In this document: in pieces, positions 54,520 through 64,000 of the stretch | Layout: every line of letters starts with the position of its first letter | Position numbering within the stretch: the first letter of the stretch is position 1 | Assembly (NCBI GenBank): GCA_015501595.1 | Contig: JADNRX010000122.1 | Location: forward strand, 62,001-126,000 | Direction: 5' to 3' | From: Hymenopellis radicata | Lineage: Eukaryota; Basidiomycota; Agaricomycetes; Agaricales; Physalacriaceae | DNA: 64,000 bases | The notes under the pieces: model-generated | Database searches by the model: none | The model's input: only the letters and a program-made list of their open reading frames with translations | Told to the model about the DNA's origin: nothing | Position numbers and translations under genes: made by a program

Positions 54520-56262
54520 CGCTCTGCCTTTTTTGTTTCTTCCGCTTCTACAGTGTGAAACTAAATGAGGCTCGCGTTGATTCCATTCAGAATGTCTCAA
54601 AATCTCGAACGGTGAGCATCGGTTCAGTTTCGACTCATCGCTTCTTCGTGCAGTGCTCGGCGACGGCGGAACAGCGCCCACAATTGCTCTTTATAAAACG
54701 CGCACAACACCGAATCGCGAGTTTATCCCTCTCTGTCTTGGCGCGCGCGCCATGTCATCTCTGCTGATCCTCGCATGTTCCATTGCGGTTGCGGTAGCGC
54801 AAAATGTGTCTCGTGCTGAATGCTCGAATCCGGGGTACTCCTGGGTGTGTACTCTCTTTTTTCTCAGACTAGAGCTGCGGTTGACAGTATAGGACTACTA
54901 GACCTTCAACTCTCTCAAGCAAAGCCCATGCCAGATAGTCGAGGCGCTCGCGAGCCAGTGTCTGAGTGATGCAAGTGAGTGTTTTGGGTCCAACATGCTG
55001 GATTGTCGTGCTAACTAACGGACCACTTAGGTTTCTATATCCAACCGCTCCCTACAGGCAAAATGTACTCCGGCCTGGGTGGGGCGCTCGTGATGCCTTG
55101 CGCCTGTAATACGGTGTTTTATTCGCTGCTCACTGTCTGTGCCCAGTGTCAAGGTGGTGACATAGCCCCGTACGCCTGTTTGGCCGCTTTATACTTGTCT
55201 GCGTGAACTGACTGGTTCGTAGCTTCTCCAACTGGAGCAAAAACTGTACTGTGTCGTACACTAATTTTCAGGGCCAAATACCCGCGGGTACTGTTGTCCC
55301 GGATTATGCGTACCACCCGCTCCTGCGCAATGGGAGGTTTGATGTTAATTCTGCGGTGAATGCTGTGGGTGAGTGCGATGTCATTGTTGTCGCTTTCAAT
55401 AATGGACATGATGGATAGGCCTACCAGAAGCAACAGGAAGCAGCCAGCCTACATCGAGCAGCAATTCCGCGTCGCACACAGTATCCATTCCATTATTTCC
55501 TACCGCCTCGCCTTCATCTGCCCCGTCAAGTGGAGGTGGTTCTGGAGCAGCTGGCGCTATAGCAGGCGCTGTCGTGGGCGGGCTAGCGCTCATCGGCGTG
55601 GGAGCGATATTTGTATTCTATTTACTCAAGAAGAGGAGGAAGACGGATTCCAGTAAAGAGCCTGAGCCGATCATGGACGTTTGGACAGAGCCCAGCGCGC
55701 CTTTATTTACTGGTTCGAATTATCCGCCGTTCAGTGCGCCTCGGGTTTATGTGCGTCCCTTTTTTCATTTCGCTTGTGTTTTTAGTCTGAGCTCGTTTGC
55801 AGAACCCAAATGATCCGTCTACGTACCCTTTTTCGGGGAGTGCATTCCGGCAGGAAGATGGTGGGCAATGGAATCCGCCGTCGTATCAGTCTCACGCGGG
55901 CGCTGCTTCGCCGACTACCATGTATCAGGGTGCACCGGAAATGTGAGGTTGCAGTCTGATGTAGACTACCTACTGAGTGTCACTTGAAAGTCCTGTCAGT
56001 GTCACCATGGGCCACAATCCCTGCGGGTACAATTAGAATTACTGTACATACATAGAGTGTATAATACGACTTGAATAATTTATATACACCGGAATTTTTT
56101 GCGCGCGGTCTCGTGACGTGTTCAGCATCATGTACGACCACCAGCACCTCCGAGGAGACGACAGGGCAGTGCAACGCCACCAACGACGAGCTGGTGGTAT
56201 TGCTAGTATTCACATTGAGTCGGCCTAGAGCCTTGACGGCACGCGCAGCGGAGACGACGACG
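54520..56262. repeat. Tandem duplication of membrane-protein gene, copy 1
   Basis: Direct repeat partner of 56322-58034. Both units begin gctctgccttttttgtttcttccgc, include the whole gene with its promoter, and end at gccttgacggcacg(c/t)gcagcggagacgacgacga. Identity by eye is about 85-90%. Confidence 0.88.
54752..55946 (+). CDS. Secretory single-pass membrane protein, copy 1
   Basis: Starts at ATG 54752: MSSLLILACSIAVAVAQNVS is a clean signal peptide cut after AVAQ or so. The ectodomain, in short exons, carries repeated Cys (AECSNPGYSW, SPCQIVEALASQCLSD, VMPCACNTVFYSLLTVCAQCQGG, SFSNWSKNCT) and possible N-glycosylation sites. A Ser/Thr/Pro stalk (ATGSSQPTSSS...PTASPSSAPSSGGG) leads to a Gly/Ala-rich membrane helix GAIAGAVVGGLALIGVGAIFVFYLL followed by KKRRK, and a cytosolic tail rich in Pro/Tyr (DVWTEPSAPLFTG, YQSHAGAASPTTMYQGAPEM). 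This fits a type I surface protein. The layout is seen in many mushroom proteins of unknown role, some of which may sense the wall or neighbours. Introns are GT-AG and 50 nt; no frame break. Confidence 0.75.
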
Positions 56263-56321
56263 ATCTTCGAGGAGGGCGGCGGCCTTTGTCATCAACAACC
56301 ATAAGGCAGTGCAAGACGTTG

Positions 56322-58034
56322 TGCTCTGCCTTTTTTGTTTCTTCCGCTGATCAAGCCTCCATGGAATCAATTTCTGCCCCAGTGTTCCATAATGTCTCAA
56401 AATCTTGAACGGCGGTTCAGTTTCAACTCTCATCGCATCTTCGTGCAGTGCTCGGGGGAAGCGGAACAGTGCTCTTTATAAAACGCGCACAACACCGAAT
56501 CGCGAGTTCATCCCTCCCCGCGCGCCATGTCGTCTCTGCTGATCCTCGCATGTTGCATTGTGGTTGCGGTAGCGCAAAATGTGTCTCATGCTGTATGCTC
56601 GAATCCGGAGTACTCCTGGGTGTGTACTCTCTTTTTTATCAGACTAGAGCTAATGTAGGACTACTAGACCTTCAACTCTCTCAAGCAAAGCCCATGCCAG
56701 ATAGGCGAGGCGCTCGGGAACCAGTGTCTGAGTGATGGAAGTGAGTGATTTGAAACCAACATGCTGGATCGTCGTGCTAACTAACGGACCACTTAGGTTT
56801 CTATATCCAACCGCTCCCTACAGGCAAAATGTACTCCGGCCTGGGTGGGGCGGCCGCGATGCCTTGCGCCTGTAATACGGTGTATTATTCGCTGCTCACT
56901 CTCTGTGCCAAGTGTCAAGGTGGTAACATAGCCCCGTACGCCTGTTTGGCCGCTTTATACTTGTCTGCGTGGACTGACTCGTTCGTAGCTTTTCCGCCTG
57001 GAGCGAAAACTGTGCTGCGTCGTACAGTACCTTTCCCGGCCCAATACCCGCGGGCACAGCGGTCCCGTATTATGCGTACATCCCGCTCCTGAGCAATGGG
57101 ACGTTTGATGTGGATTCTGCGGTGAATGCTGTGGGTGAGTAGCATGTCGTTGTCGTCGTTGCTTTCAATAATGGACATGATGGATAGGCCCAGAAGCAAC
57201 AGGAAGCAGCCAGCCTACGTCGAGCAGCGCATCCGCATCCATTCCGACGGCCTCGCCTTCATCTGCCCCGTCAAGTGGGGTGGTTCTGGAGCCGCTGGCG
57301 CTATAGCAGGCGCTGTCGTGGGCGGGCTGGCGCTCATCGGCGTGGGAGCGATATTTGTATTCTATTTACTCAAGAAGAGGAAGAAGACGGATGCCAGTAA
57401 GGAATCTGAGCCGATCATGGACGTCTGGACAGAACCCAGCGCGCCTTTGTTTACTGGTTCGAGTTATCCAGTGTTCAGTGCACCTCGGGTTTATGTGCGT
57501 TCTTTTTTCATTTTTTGTTGTTGTTGGTCTGAGCGAGTTGGCAGGACCCAAATGATCCGTCTACGTACCCGCTTTCGGGAACTGCGTTCCAGCCTGAGGA
57601 AGATGGTGGTCAGTGGAATCCGCCGGCGTATCAACCTCACGCGGGCGCTGCGCCGCCGACTACCATGTATCAGGGTGCACCGGAAGTGTGAGGTTGCCGT
57701 CTGAGTGTCACTTGAAAGTCCCATCACCATGGGCTACAATCCCTGCAGGTAAACTGCTACGTAGAATTGTAGACGCAGATATTAGAATAACTGTAACACG
57801 ACTTATTAACATGGGAGGTGGCGATGCACCGGAATTTTTGCCTGCCGATGCGCGGTCTCGTGACGTGTTCAGCCTCATGTAGGGTTTGATTCCATGGGTC
57901 TTTTCACGACCACCAGCACCTACGAGGAGACGACAGGGCAGCGCAACGCCACCGACGACGAGCTCGCGGTACTGCTAGTATTAGCATTGAATCGACCTAG
58001 AGCCTTGACGGCACGTGCAGCGGAGACGACGACG
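56322..58034. repeat. Tandem duplication of membrane-protein gene, copy 2
   Basis: Partner of 54520-56262; the units are separated by about 60 bp. Confidence 0.88.
56527..57691 (+). CDS. Secretory single-pass membrane protein, copy 2 (one frame break)
   Basis: Paralogue of the 54752 gene with the same order: signal peptide MSSLLILACCIVVAVAQNVS, Cys-rich ectodomain (AVCSNPEYSW, SPCQIGEALGNQCLSD, AMPCACNTVYYSLLTLCAKCQGG), stalk, helix, KKRKK and tail ending MYQGAPEV. The stalk (SSAPSS) is followed by a GGGG run (57277-57280) where copy 1 has GGAGG; one more G is needed to enter the helix frame (GAGAIAGAVVGGLALIG). Because the helix and tail are otherwise conserved, the break is likely a sequencing error, but a real loss of the membrane anchor (giving a secreted form) is not excluded. 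Confidence 0.7.
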
Positions 58035-58267
58035 ACGACTTTTCTTTACTTTTGGCGAGCCTTTACATAAAAGCCTCGCACAGCAAGTGAGGCGCACGAC
58101 GCTTGTGCTGCTGCTTCCGGACGTAAAGGTGGATTAAAAGACGGACGGAGCATAATAGACAGCGCCGATCTCGACGACCAGCGCACGAAGCATAGACGGT
58201 ACGTGGCAGTAAACACAGGTGCTACAGAGTGGCCAATATCGTTTATTAGCTCGCTTCCACCACCATC

Positions 58268-58871
58268 ATGACATTTGTTGCCTCGGCCGGCTACGGTCCA
58301 TCGACATCGACCCCGTCTTTGTATGGCACGACGCCGTCAACGTTTTTGTCCGAGCGGGCACCTCCGAGTGGTGACCTCCGAGCTCTGCTTCGTGAACGGA
58401 TGTCCGAGTTCCAAGTAACGTCAGACGAGAGTTTTGAGGCGAGCTTGATGGCGGGTGGCTATGGGCGATATGTCAGTTGCGTTTTCTGCAGACTGATGCA
58501 AATTGCTTACTCTTTCCTTAGAAAACCGTTGACGGCATTGAAGCGCCATCTGCATTTACCTTTCCTCACCGTGCCTCCCCCCTCCCCCAACGACGACCCC
58601 CTACATTCCACCCAATACCACTTACACCACGTCGGACACCGAATTCGCATCTATACCAACTGATCCCCGCTGGAGCGGCTCGGGTTCTCAAGCCATCGCA
58701 CCCGTTAAACCACCATCATCATACATCAGCGACGGCTTACAAGTCGTAGAGCTGCCCGGCACCGGCCGCGTTCTCGTCCCCTCCTCCACCCTTCACGCGA
58801 AACGCTCACGTGCAAAGAAAGCCGATGCTCCCGCCTCGCCCATCAGCCCATATCCCGTCCCGCGCCAATAA
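58268..58871 (+). CDS. Small protein of unknown function, Ser/Thr/Pro-rich
   Basis: Starts at ATG 58268 (MTFVASAGYGPSTSTPSLYG). Exon 1 includes LRALLRERMSEFQVTSDESFEASLMAGGYGRY; an intron (gtcagttg...ccttag, about 58471-58521) leads to KTVDGIEAPSAFTFPHRASP. The three C-runs at 58576-58600 disturb the frame; after them TYTTSDTEFASIPTDPRW, SYISDGLQVVELPGTGRVLVPSS and a basic KRSRAKK lead to the stop at 58871. No known domain. It sits just after the duplicated membrane-protein genes, on the same strand. Confidence 0.5.
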
Positions 58872-61800
58872 GCGGGTGGACGGCCGTCGGCCCGCCGGGG
58901 CTAGGTGGGTGGGCAAAGATCCCACAAGCACACGCCGGTCCGGATTGGGTCGATGGCCACTTTCCTTGGAACGCGCGTTGGGAAGAGAGAATACGTGTGC
59001 GAGAGGAGGCTGTGATTAGGTTTTTGGCGAGAGTGGATGACGATGGGGACAGTGAAGATGATGAGTGGCAGCCCCGCTACGACTTCATCACGATACTACG
59101 AGGACTGAATTCCTCTTTCACGACCATGTTGTAATTTGATCGCTATTGACATAATCGCGACTTTGGAGGCTGCCCATGTAGAATGGCCCTCCACAAGAAC
59201 AAGCTGGATTGTCACTTCTAAAGGCAATGCTACTGACGTTGAGATGAACTATGATGAGGAGACAGGGCAGTCTGCAGCGCCACATTCTGATGGCAATGTT
59301 GACCCTTTGACTGGGCCTGTTGAGCATGCCGACGAGAGTAGGCTGCCGAGCGAGACACAGAACAGGCAGCGCCTTCTCGTGATTCCCTTGCTCATGAAGA
59401 CTCTGCCCTTGTCATCGCCGCGCCCGACTGATCTCTTTCTTCTCTTGTCCATTTATTCGAGGAAGTGGCATCCTCTACTCACTGTCTGTCTGTATGCGAT
59501 GCTCTTCTTCCGCGTTTCTGCTCCTCGCCCAACTTCCTCTCTGTCTTACAGTGAAACGCAGACAACTGATCATAATGATTGACTTGGTTGAAACGCAGGT
59601 TTCCGAAATATCGCAAGTCGCTATCGAGACTGTAGATTCACGCCGACAACTTAAACATCTCGGCGCCGTCTGCGACAAATGGGGTCGAGGATACTTCGCG
59701 TGCCAGAACATTTGCCTGACCACCAGCGTCGCACATCCTGCCATCGGCTGCGACTTCCATTGCGCTCAGGGGGTCTCTCAACCTAAGGAAAATACCCGTA
59801 ATCAAGAGGTTCATTAGGCACCCGTCGAAAAGAAACCCGGACCACCTCGACGTCTTTCCTTCTCGGCTCTGGACCACAGTCCTATATTGTACATGTATCT
59901 TGAAAGTCCAAGCTCGAACACATTTCCGTTCAGATCTTGCTCATGCTGTCCATCTTACCCAAAGGCAGACACAAATATCCGCCGATCGTGATACATGCGA
60001 GGCGGTGTTCGTGGCCTACACATTGCGCCTCTGCGACCATCTGCGCGCCGCGTCTTGTTCTCGGAGACTCTGGGCGCACACCATGATCATTTGTGCTCTT
60101 CCACGTCAACAAATTAGGATCGTCCCCTCCACATTTGTCACCGTTGGTCATGTTTCCATTTCATTATTGCGCAGTGTGCACATCTACAGCAGTGCGTCAT
60201 TCCTCAGCTACAACACGACCTCTTCGCTAACTACTTCAGACTGCCTTCACATCTATGTAAAACGCCAAATTGTACATCACTTTCTTCGCGCTATCACGCT
60301 CTCCCAGTCTCTTCCGTCCTTGGTTTTCCGTCAAAGCACGCCACCAATGGACGCGCGGCCTCGACACTGCATTACTGTCAGAAATCCTACTTATAATGGG
60401 GCTCCTGCTTAGATAAATTCCTGGCTCTGTCCGCGAGTACGTCTCTGTTTAATTCTTCATGCTGTCTCAATCCTCATGTCGCCAACAGTCGTCACCAACA
60501 CAAGCCGCGAAGTACGCCCACGAACATCCGTAGCATCCCGGCTACTAACGACAGATTGGAACCCCTCCTGGTGCGTTCGTTGTGGCTTGACGTTCAGCCA
60601 CGGTCTAACTTCGTCCGGTCTGAAGGCTACCCGACGATGGCTTCTCGTCCTCGTCCATCCCACGGTCAGGTCCCTTCGTCAGGACACATTCAAGCAGTGA
60701 ATGTCCCGGCACTACTTTCCATCTGCTTCCCCGACGGAGGTCTCGCGATAATGATACTGTTATGTGTCATGCACTCGACATCCTCTACTGGAACGTACAC
60801 TCCTCCGGAACAAACATGGCGCGGTGTCTATTCTGAAATCTACGAGAAGTTCGGAACTCATAATGGGTGTACCGATGGGTGTACTCTTATAGTCCAGACG
60901 GAAAATAGTGCCTTCCTTTCGTTGGATGACTTATCGATGTTCGTGATGCTACTTCTGGAGACACCATCCCGTTACATGTCTTTGGAGGTTTCCCATGCCC
61001 AGCTGTTACAACTCTGCTCCTCCCCTAATACGCCGTGCAGTGCCACGCAAGTGGCGTCGCCTCGTAATTACGAGGTTCATTAGGCATCCGTCGAAAAGGA
61101 ACTCAGACGTCTGCTGTACCACGTCGCCTCTACGTCTTTCCTTCTCGGTTCTCGACCACACTCCTACCCTGTACATCTATCTTGAAGGTGCAGGCTCGAA
61201 CAGCGGAGACACCAAACCTGTCACGGCAGTCACTCGGGGACTATTATCGTTGGACGATCTACATGTCGAGGGGACGTATGCCTCGCTCGTGGTACAACCG
61301 CTCCCTATACTCTTCGAAGAAGGGACCAGACTGCTACGTTTACATGGACTTTCAGCCGACAGTTGTGAGTTAACTAGTCAAATCTCGCCGTTCTTTGCCT
61401 AATACTAACCAATATACTATAAGCTGTACTAGCTGATTCACTACTTTCGTTGGGCGTCGAGCTGCCTGGCACCCTTGTGCTCGACTTCTAATCGCCGGAC
61501 TCGATAAACGCGTTCGTCTTGGCTGCCACCAATATTGACATCGACTCAGAATTATCGTCGTGCTCGGCCTCTGAAACTTTACCTTTCCTTCAAGTATGGC
61601 GCAGTACTCGTCACGAAAGACTGTGTGCTCTGGTGGGACATCGACAACATCCCTGCGCACCATCCTTTCGCTCCCGTCACCTTTCACAGTCTGGATGCCA
61701 ATGACGATGTGCTAGATTCAGACCTGGAAACTCAGTTGAATGTACTCCTTCCCAAAGCGCGAGGGAGACTCAAGTTACAGCGTTGGCACAGTTCTACAGA

Positions 61801-61892
61801 ATCTACTGAGTATCTTCGATTGTGTTAGGTAGAATACAGGCTTAGGTACAATGTTCAATGTGAAGTACGAAGTGACAATCAAACTAAGAAAT
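58872..61892. other. Three-kb stretch without a convincing gene
   Basis: Frames are short and interrupted on both strands. A diverged direct repeat of about 125 bp (about 59805-59930 and 61070-61195; both have ttcattaggca(c/t)ccgtcgaaaag and tctttccttctcgg(c/t)tct) shows an old local duplication. The longest open pieces (60556-61083 and 60995-61402 on plus) include FLSLDDLSMFVMLLLETP and LLSLDDLHVEGTYAS, which hint at decayed coding sequence of a family I do not know. From 61535 a frame of 97 codons (FKYGAVLVTKDCVLWWDID...) ends at 61828, just before the convergent DUF6535 gene. Confidence 0.4.
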
Positions 61893-64000
61893 CTATAGAC
61901 TGGCAAGGTGTTTGTCGAGCAAGGTAATCCCGGAAACAAGGTATTCAACCATCTCCGTGACCTTCGCATCATCGGGGAGCACAAATGTACGACCGGGACC
62001 CCTATGTACAGGACATTGATGAATCCCAAATTTCTCCGTAGCCGCCTCCCGTAGCATTACGCGACATTCTTCCCATGTTAGGTCGAGTCCATCATGCTGT
62101 TTCTTCCAGAACAGACCCAGAAATGTAATAATTTTCGACCGAGGTGATGCAAATGCTCCAAGAAAATTGCTTGACGCATTCTCTGGAACTGATAACATAA
62201 TGATGCAGACTTGGAAAATGTTATGCCTACTAAGAAGGTAATTCTGTTGGGCTGACATGTCTGGGGTACCGGCGTGTCGCGCTTGGAATTTCGGCGGGAA
62301 TGGGTGGGGTGGCCATCTTATTTGCTCATCTTTGTTGACGTCGCCCAGGATCCAGTAGGACAATGAAAGAATGTAGGAACAGAGAGCATGGCACACAACG
62401 GGAATGTTGCGATACGGGAAGAGGACAGTGAGTAGATCACACTCTGGGAAGAGATCATAAGCAACAGCAACTCCTCTGAACAGGGCCCGGTCAAGAAGCT
62501 GGGTACCCGGATATATATAGCGATACACAACAGAACGATCCTTGACATCTTCCAAGCGAAAGAGTAAGAGGTTTTTCATGAGCTGGGCTGAGAACCATTC
62601 TTCCCAGTTGTAACGGTAGAATCCACATATGAGAAGACCCACGTAGGACATTTCCTGAAAGAATGCAGAAATCGCATCTAACGCGAGAGAGCGAGGAGAA
62701 TCAAGGTCAGCGGGATCATTTGGGACCGGCAGCCTGTCGAACAAAGCTTTTAGAGTTACATAAATGGTATAACCATCCTCTTCGTCGTTCGGTTGATATT
62801 GTCTCTTGGTGAGAGCGGTAAAGATCTTGCTGACCAAACGCTCCAACTCGGAAACGACGAGGGGATCTGCAGAAGGACGAGTTTGAACATGAATGAAATA
62901 ATTAACAATGGCCAGTGTCGTGCGCAACCCGGCGGAATACAAGTCAATGAAGTTAGCGTCGCGGGGCTCGAGGTTATCGAATGAGCCGAATACATCATGT
63001 AGACGCTTTTGAACGACCTCTTGGAAGGCGGGAACTTCACAAACCCGTTCGAATGTTACAGCAGTTTCTTCAAATAGAAGCGGTGTCCCGAACTCTTCAG
63101 TGTAGATGTCCAGAATGGAAGGAGAGCTTGCACAGAGCTGGATGATAGGAAGCATCTCCACCGAAGTATTTCGTATGGCAACCCGAGACGGACTGCTATA
63201 TTGAAGGACGCTCCGAACCATTAGGATCCAGGTTTGTGGATGCAAACGAAGATGTGGATTGTCTGGGAGATATTGCAGAAACATGTCTTTAGCTATTGAT
63301 TCTATACTCAGTGAGCTAGATTGGAAGGGGACCGTGGCAATGATGGCAACGAGCTCTAGAGGAACTGGAGGATATTTTGGCATTAGCTTGAACGTGGCCC
63401 AAGCAGGATAGACATTCCTTACACACTCCGTTGCACGAGTCAGACGTTCCAACTGTAGGTACGCATTCCTTGCATCCTGTGGATCTTCTGGTGGAGAATC
63501 TATTATAGAAAAGAGAGGAGAGCATAAACGCCACCACTCGTCCCTGCCACCCACGGAACCAACTGCCCGGCGGAGCGGAAGGTGGCACTGCGACGGAAAG
63601 CCACCAAGAGATTGGATGATGATACTGCGAGCAGATGGATTGGCAGAATTTTCAAAAACCCAGCTCACTACATTAACGGACAATAGATCGCGCTGCAGGG
63701 GTGTCTTCACTGCTGATGCCTCCGCTTCTCTAATGGACTTCGGTGCTGCTCTGCGCTCCTGCGAAGGAATAAGGCGACGGCGCATCACAAAGAGAAGATT
63801 GGATAGGGGAGTTTTGTATGGACACTGCGGATACACGGCCGAGAAGAAATGGGTAGCAAAGTAGGCGGCGTAGGTAACGAGGGTGAATAGACCAGTGACG
63901 TACGCGAACGGTCCGTACAGTTGCAGCAGATAGACGACGAGCCCGAGGAAGAACAGCCCGAGCGAGAGGTGCATGAGCACTGGCAACAGGCCGATGATGA
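61893..64000 (-). CDS. DUF6535 membrane-anchored protein, 5' end outside window
   Basis: A single open frame of about 700 codons enters from the right edge with no ATG needed (IIGLLPVLMHLSLGLFFLGLVVYLLQ). The first 70 residues form the end of the DUF6535 membrane region: LPVLMHLSLGLFFLGLVV, then VTGLFTLVTYAAYFATHFF and CPYKTPLSNLLF. A soluble helical part of about 600 residues follows, including LLSVNVVSWVFENSANPSARSIIIQSLGG, a frequent start of the cytosolic domain in this family, and ends VEYLVSGITLLDKHLASL. The family is large and nearly confined to Agaricomycetes; its function is unknown. The frame is uninterrupted. The missing N-terminus should hold two further membrane helices. Confidence 0.82.
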   Translation of the reverse strand, partial: IIGLLPVLMHLSLGLFFLGLVVYLLQLYGPFAYVTGLFTLVTYAAYFATHFFSAVYPQCPYKTPLSNLLFVMRRRLIPSQERRAAPKSIREAEASAVKTPLQRDLLSVNVVSWVFENSANPSARSIIIQSLGGFPSQCHLPLRRAVGSVGGRDEWWRLCSPLFSIIDSPPEDPQDARNAYLQLERLTRATECVRNVYPAWATFKLMPKYPPVPLELVAIIATVPFQSSSLSIESIAKDMFLQYLPDNPHLRLHPQTWILMVRSVLQYSSPSRVAIRNTSVEMLPIIQLCASSPSILDIYTEEFGTPLLFEETAVTFERVCEVPAFQEVVQKRLHDVFGSFDNLEPRDANFIDLYSAGLRTTLAIVNYFIHVQTRPSADPLVVSELERLVSKIFTALTKRQYQPNDEEDGYTIYVTLKALFDRLPVPNDPADLDSPRSLALDAISAFFQEMSYVGLLICGFYRYNWEEWFSAQLMKNLLLFRLEDVKDRSVVYRYIYPGTQLLDRALFRGVAVAYDLFPECDLLTVLFPYRNIPVVCHALCSYILSLSYWILGDVNKDEQIRWPPHPFPPKFQARHAGTPDMSAQQNYLLSRHNIFQVCIIMLSVPENASSNFLGAFASPRSKIITFLGLFWKKQHDGLDLTWEECRVMLREAATEKFGIHQCPVHRGPGRTFVLPDDAKVTEMVEYLVSGITLLDKHLASL

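Noticed and set aside
1..64000. tRNA, rRNA, CRISPR arrays, prokaryotic operons, integrases
   Set aside because: Looked for tRNA B-box-like ggttcga words, direct-repeat arrays and phage genes; the few B-box-like matches (for example near 39573) lie inside protein-coding exons and nothing else fits.

Overview
The window looks like nuclear DNA of a mushroom-forming basidiomycete (Agaricomycetes). Genes lie on both strands, and most are split by many introns of about 45-65 nt with GT...AG ends. The families present are typical of that group: several F-box/leucine-rich proteins, a MYND finger protein of the DUF4470 type, a DUF6535 membrane protein, a cytochrome P450, a GAL4-type zinc-cluster regulator and three MFS transporters. 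I see no rRNA, tRNA, CRISPR or prokaryotic features.

Layout. 1-7300: end of a DHA1-type MFS transporter (+), the DAP1-type cytochrome-b5-like haem protein (-), an allantoate/nicotinate-type MFS permease (+), an unassigned stretch, and a Lys/Arg-rich putative nuclear protein (+). 8.1-13.9 kb: a tandem duplication of an F-box gene, one copy open and one decayed. 14.0-15.0 kb: a protein-kinase relic carrying a small terminal-inverted-repeat element in its intron. 15.7-20.7 kb: an SH3 plus TBC (Rab-GAP-like) protein. 21.3-23.6 kb: a P450 (-). 24.3-36.3 kb: a block bounded by two inverted copies of another F-box gene, enclosing an MFS transporter (-), a flavin-reductase-like protein (+), the MYND protein (-) and an APP1-type phosphatidate phosphatase (+). 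36.5-37.4 kb: a small kinase-like protein. 37.8-47.8 kb: a block bounded by inverted copies of the 3' end of a TIM-barrel gene, enclosing a cis-prenyltransferase (-), a dead epoxide hydrolase gene, an F-box gene (+), and a divergent pair of maleylacetate reductase (-) and dehydratase/isomerase-like TIM-barrel protein (+). 48.2-58.9 kb: a membrane protein, a zinc-cluster transcription factor, a tandem pair of signal-peptide/single-pass membrane proteins, and a small hypothetical protein. 58.9-61.9 kb holds no convincing gene. 61.9-64.0 kb: a DUF6535 protein running off the right edge.

Two themes matter most. First, many otherwise well-conserved genes show single-base reading-frame breaks, always of the missing-one-base type and mostly in runs of G or C. 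This looks more like consensus under-calling of homopolymers than true gene death, and it should be allowed for before any gene here is called a pseudogene. Second, the region is rich in local duplications (two tandem, two inverted), so real decay is also present, as shown by large internal deletions and nonsense codons. Functionally, the most suggestive grouping is the divergent maleylacetate reductase/TIM-barrel pair, which would fit catabolism of plant-derived aromatic or quinate-type compounds. I found no clearly new multi-gene system; the tandem membrane-protein pair and the unassigned stretches are the best places to look.
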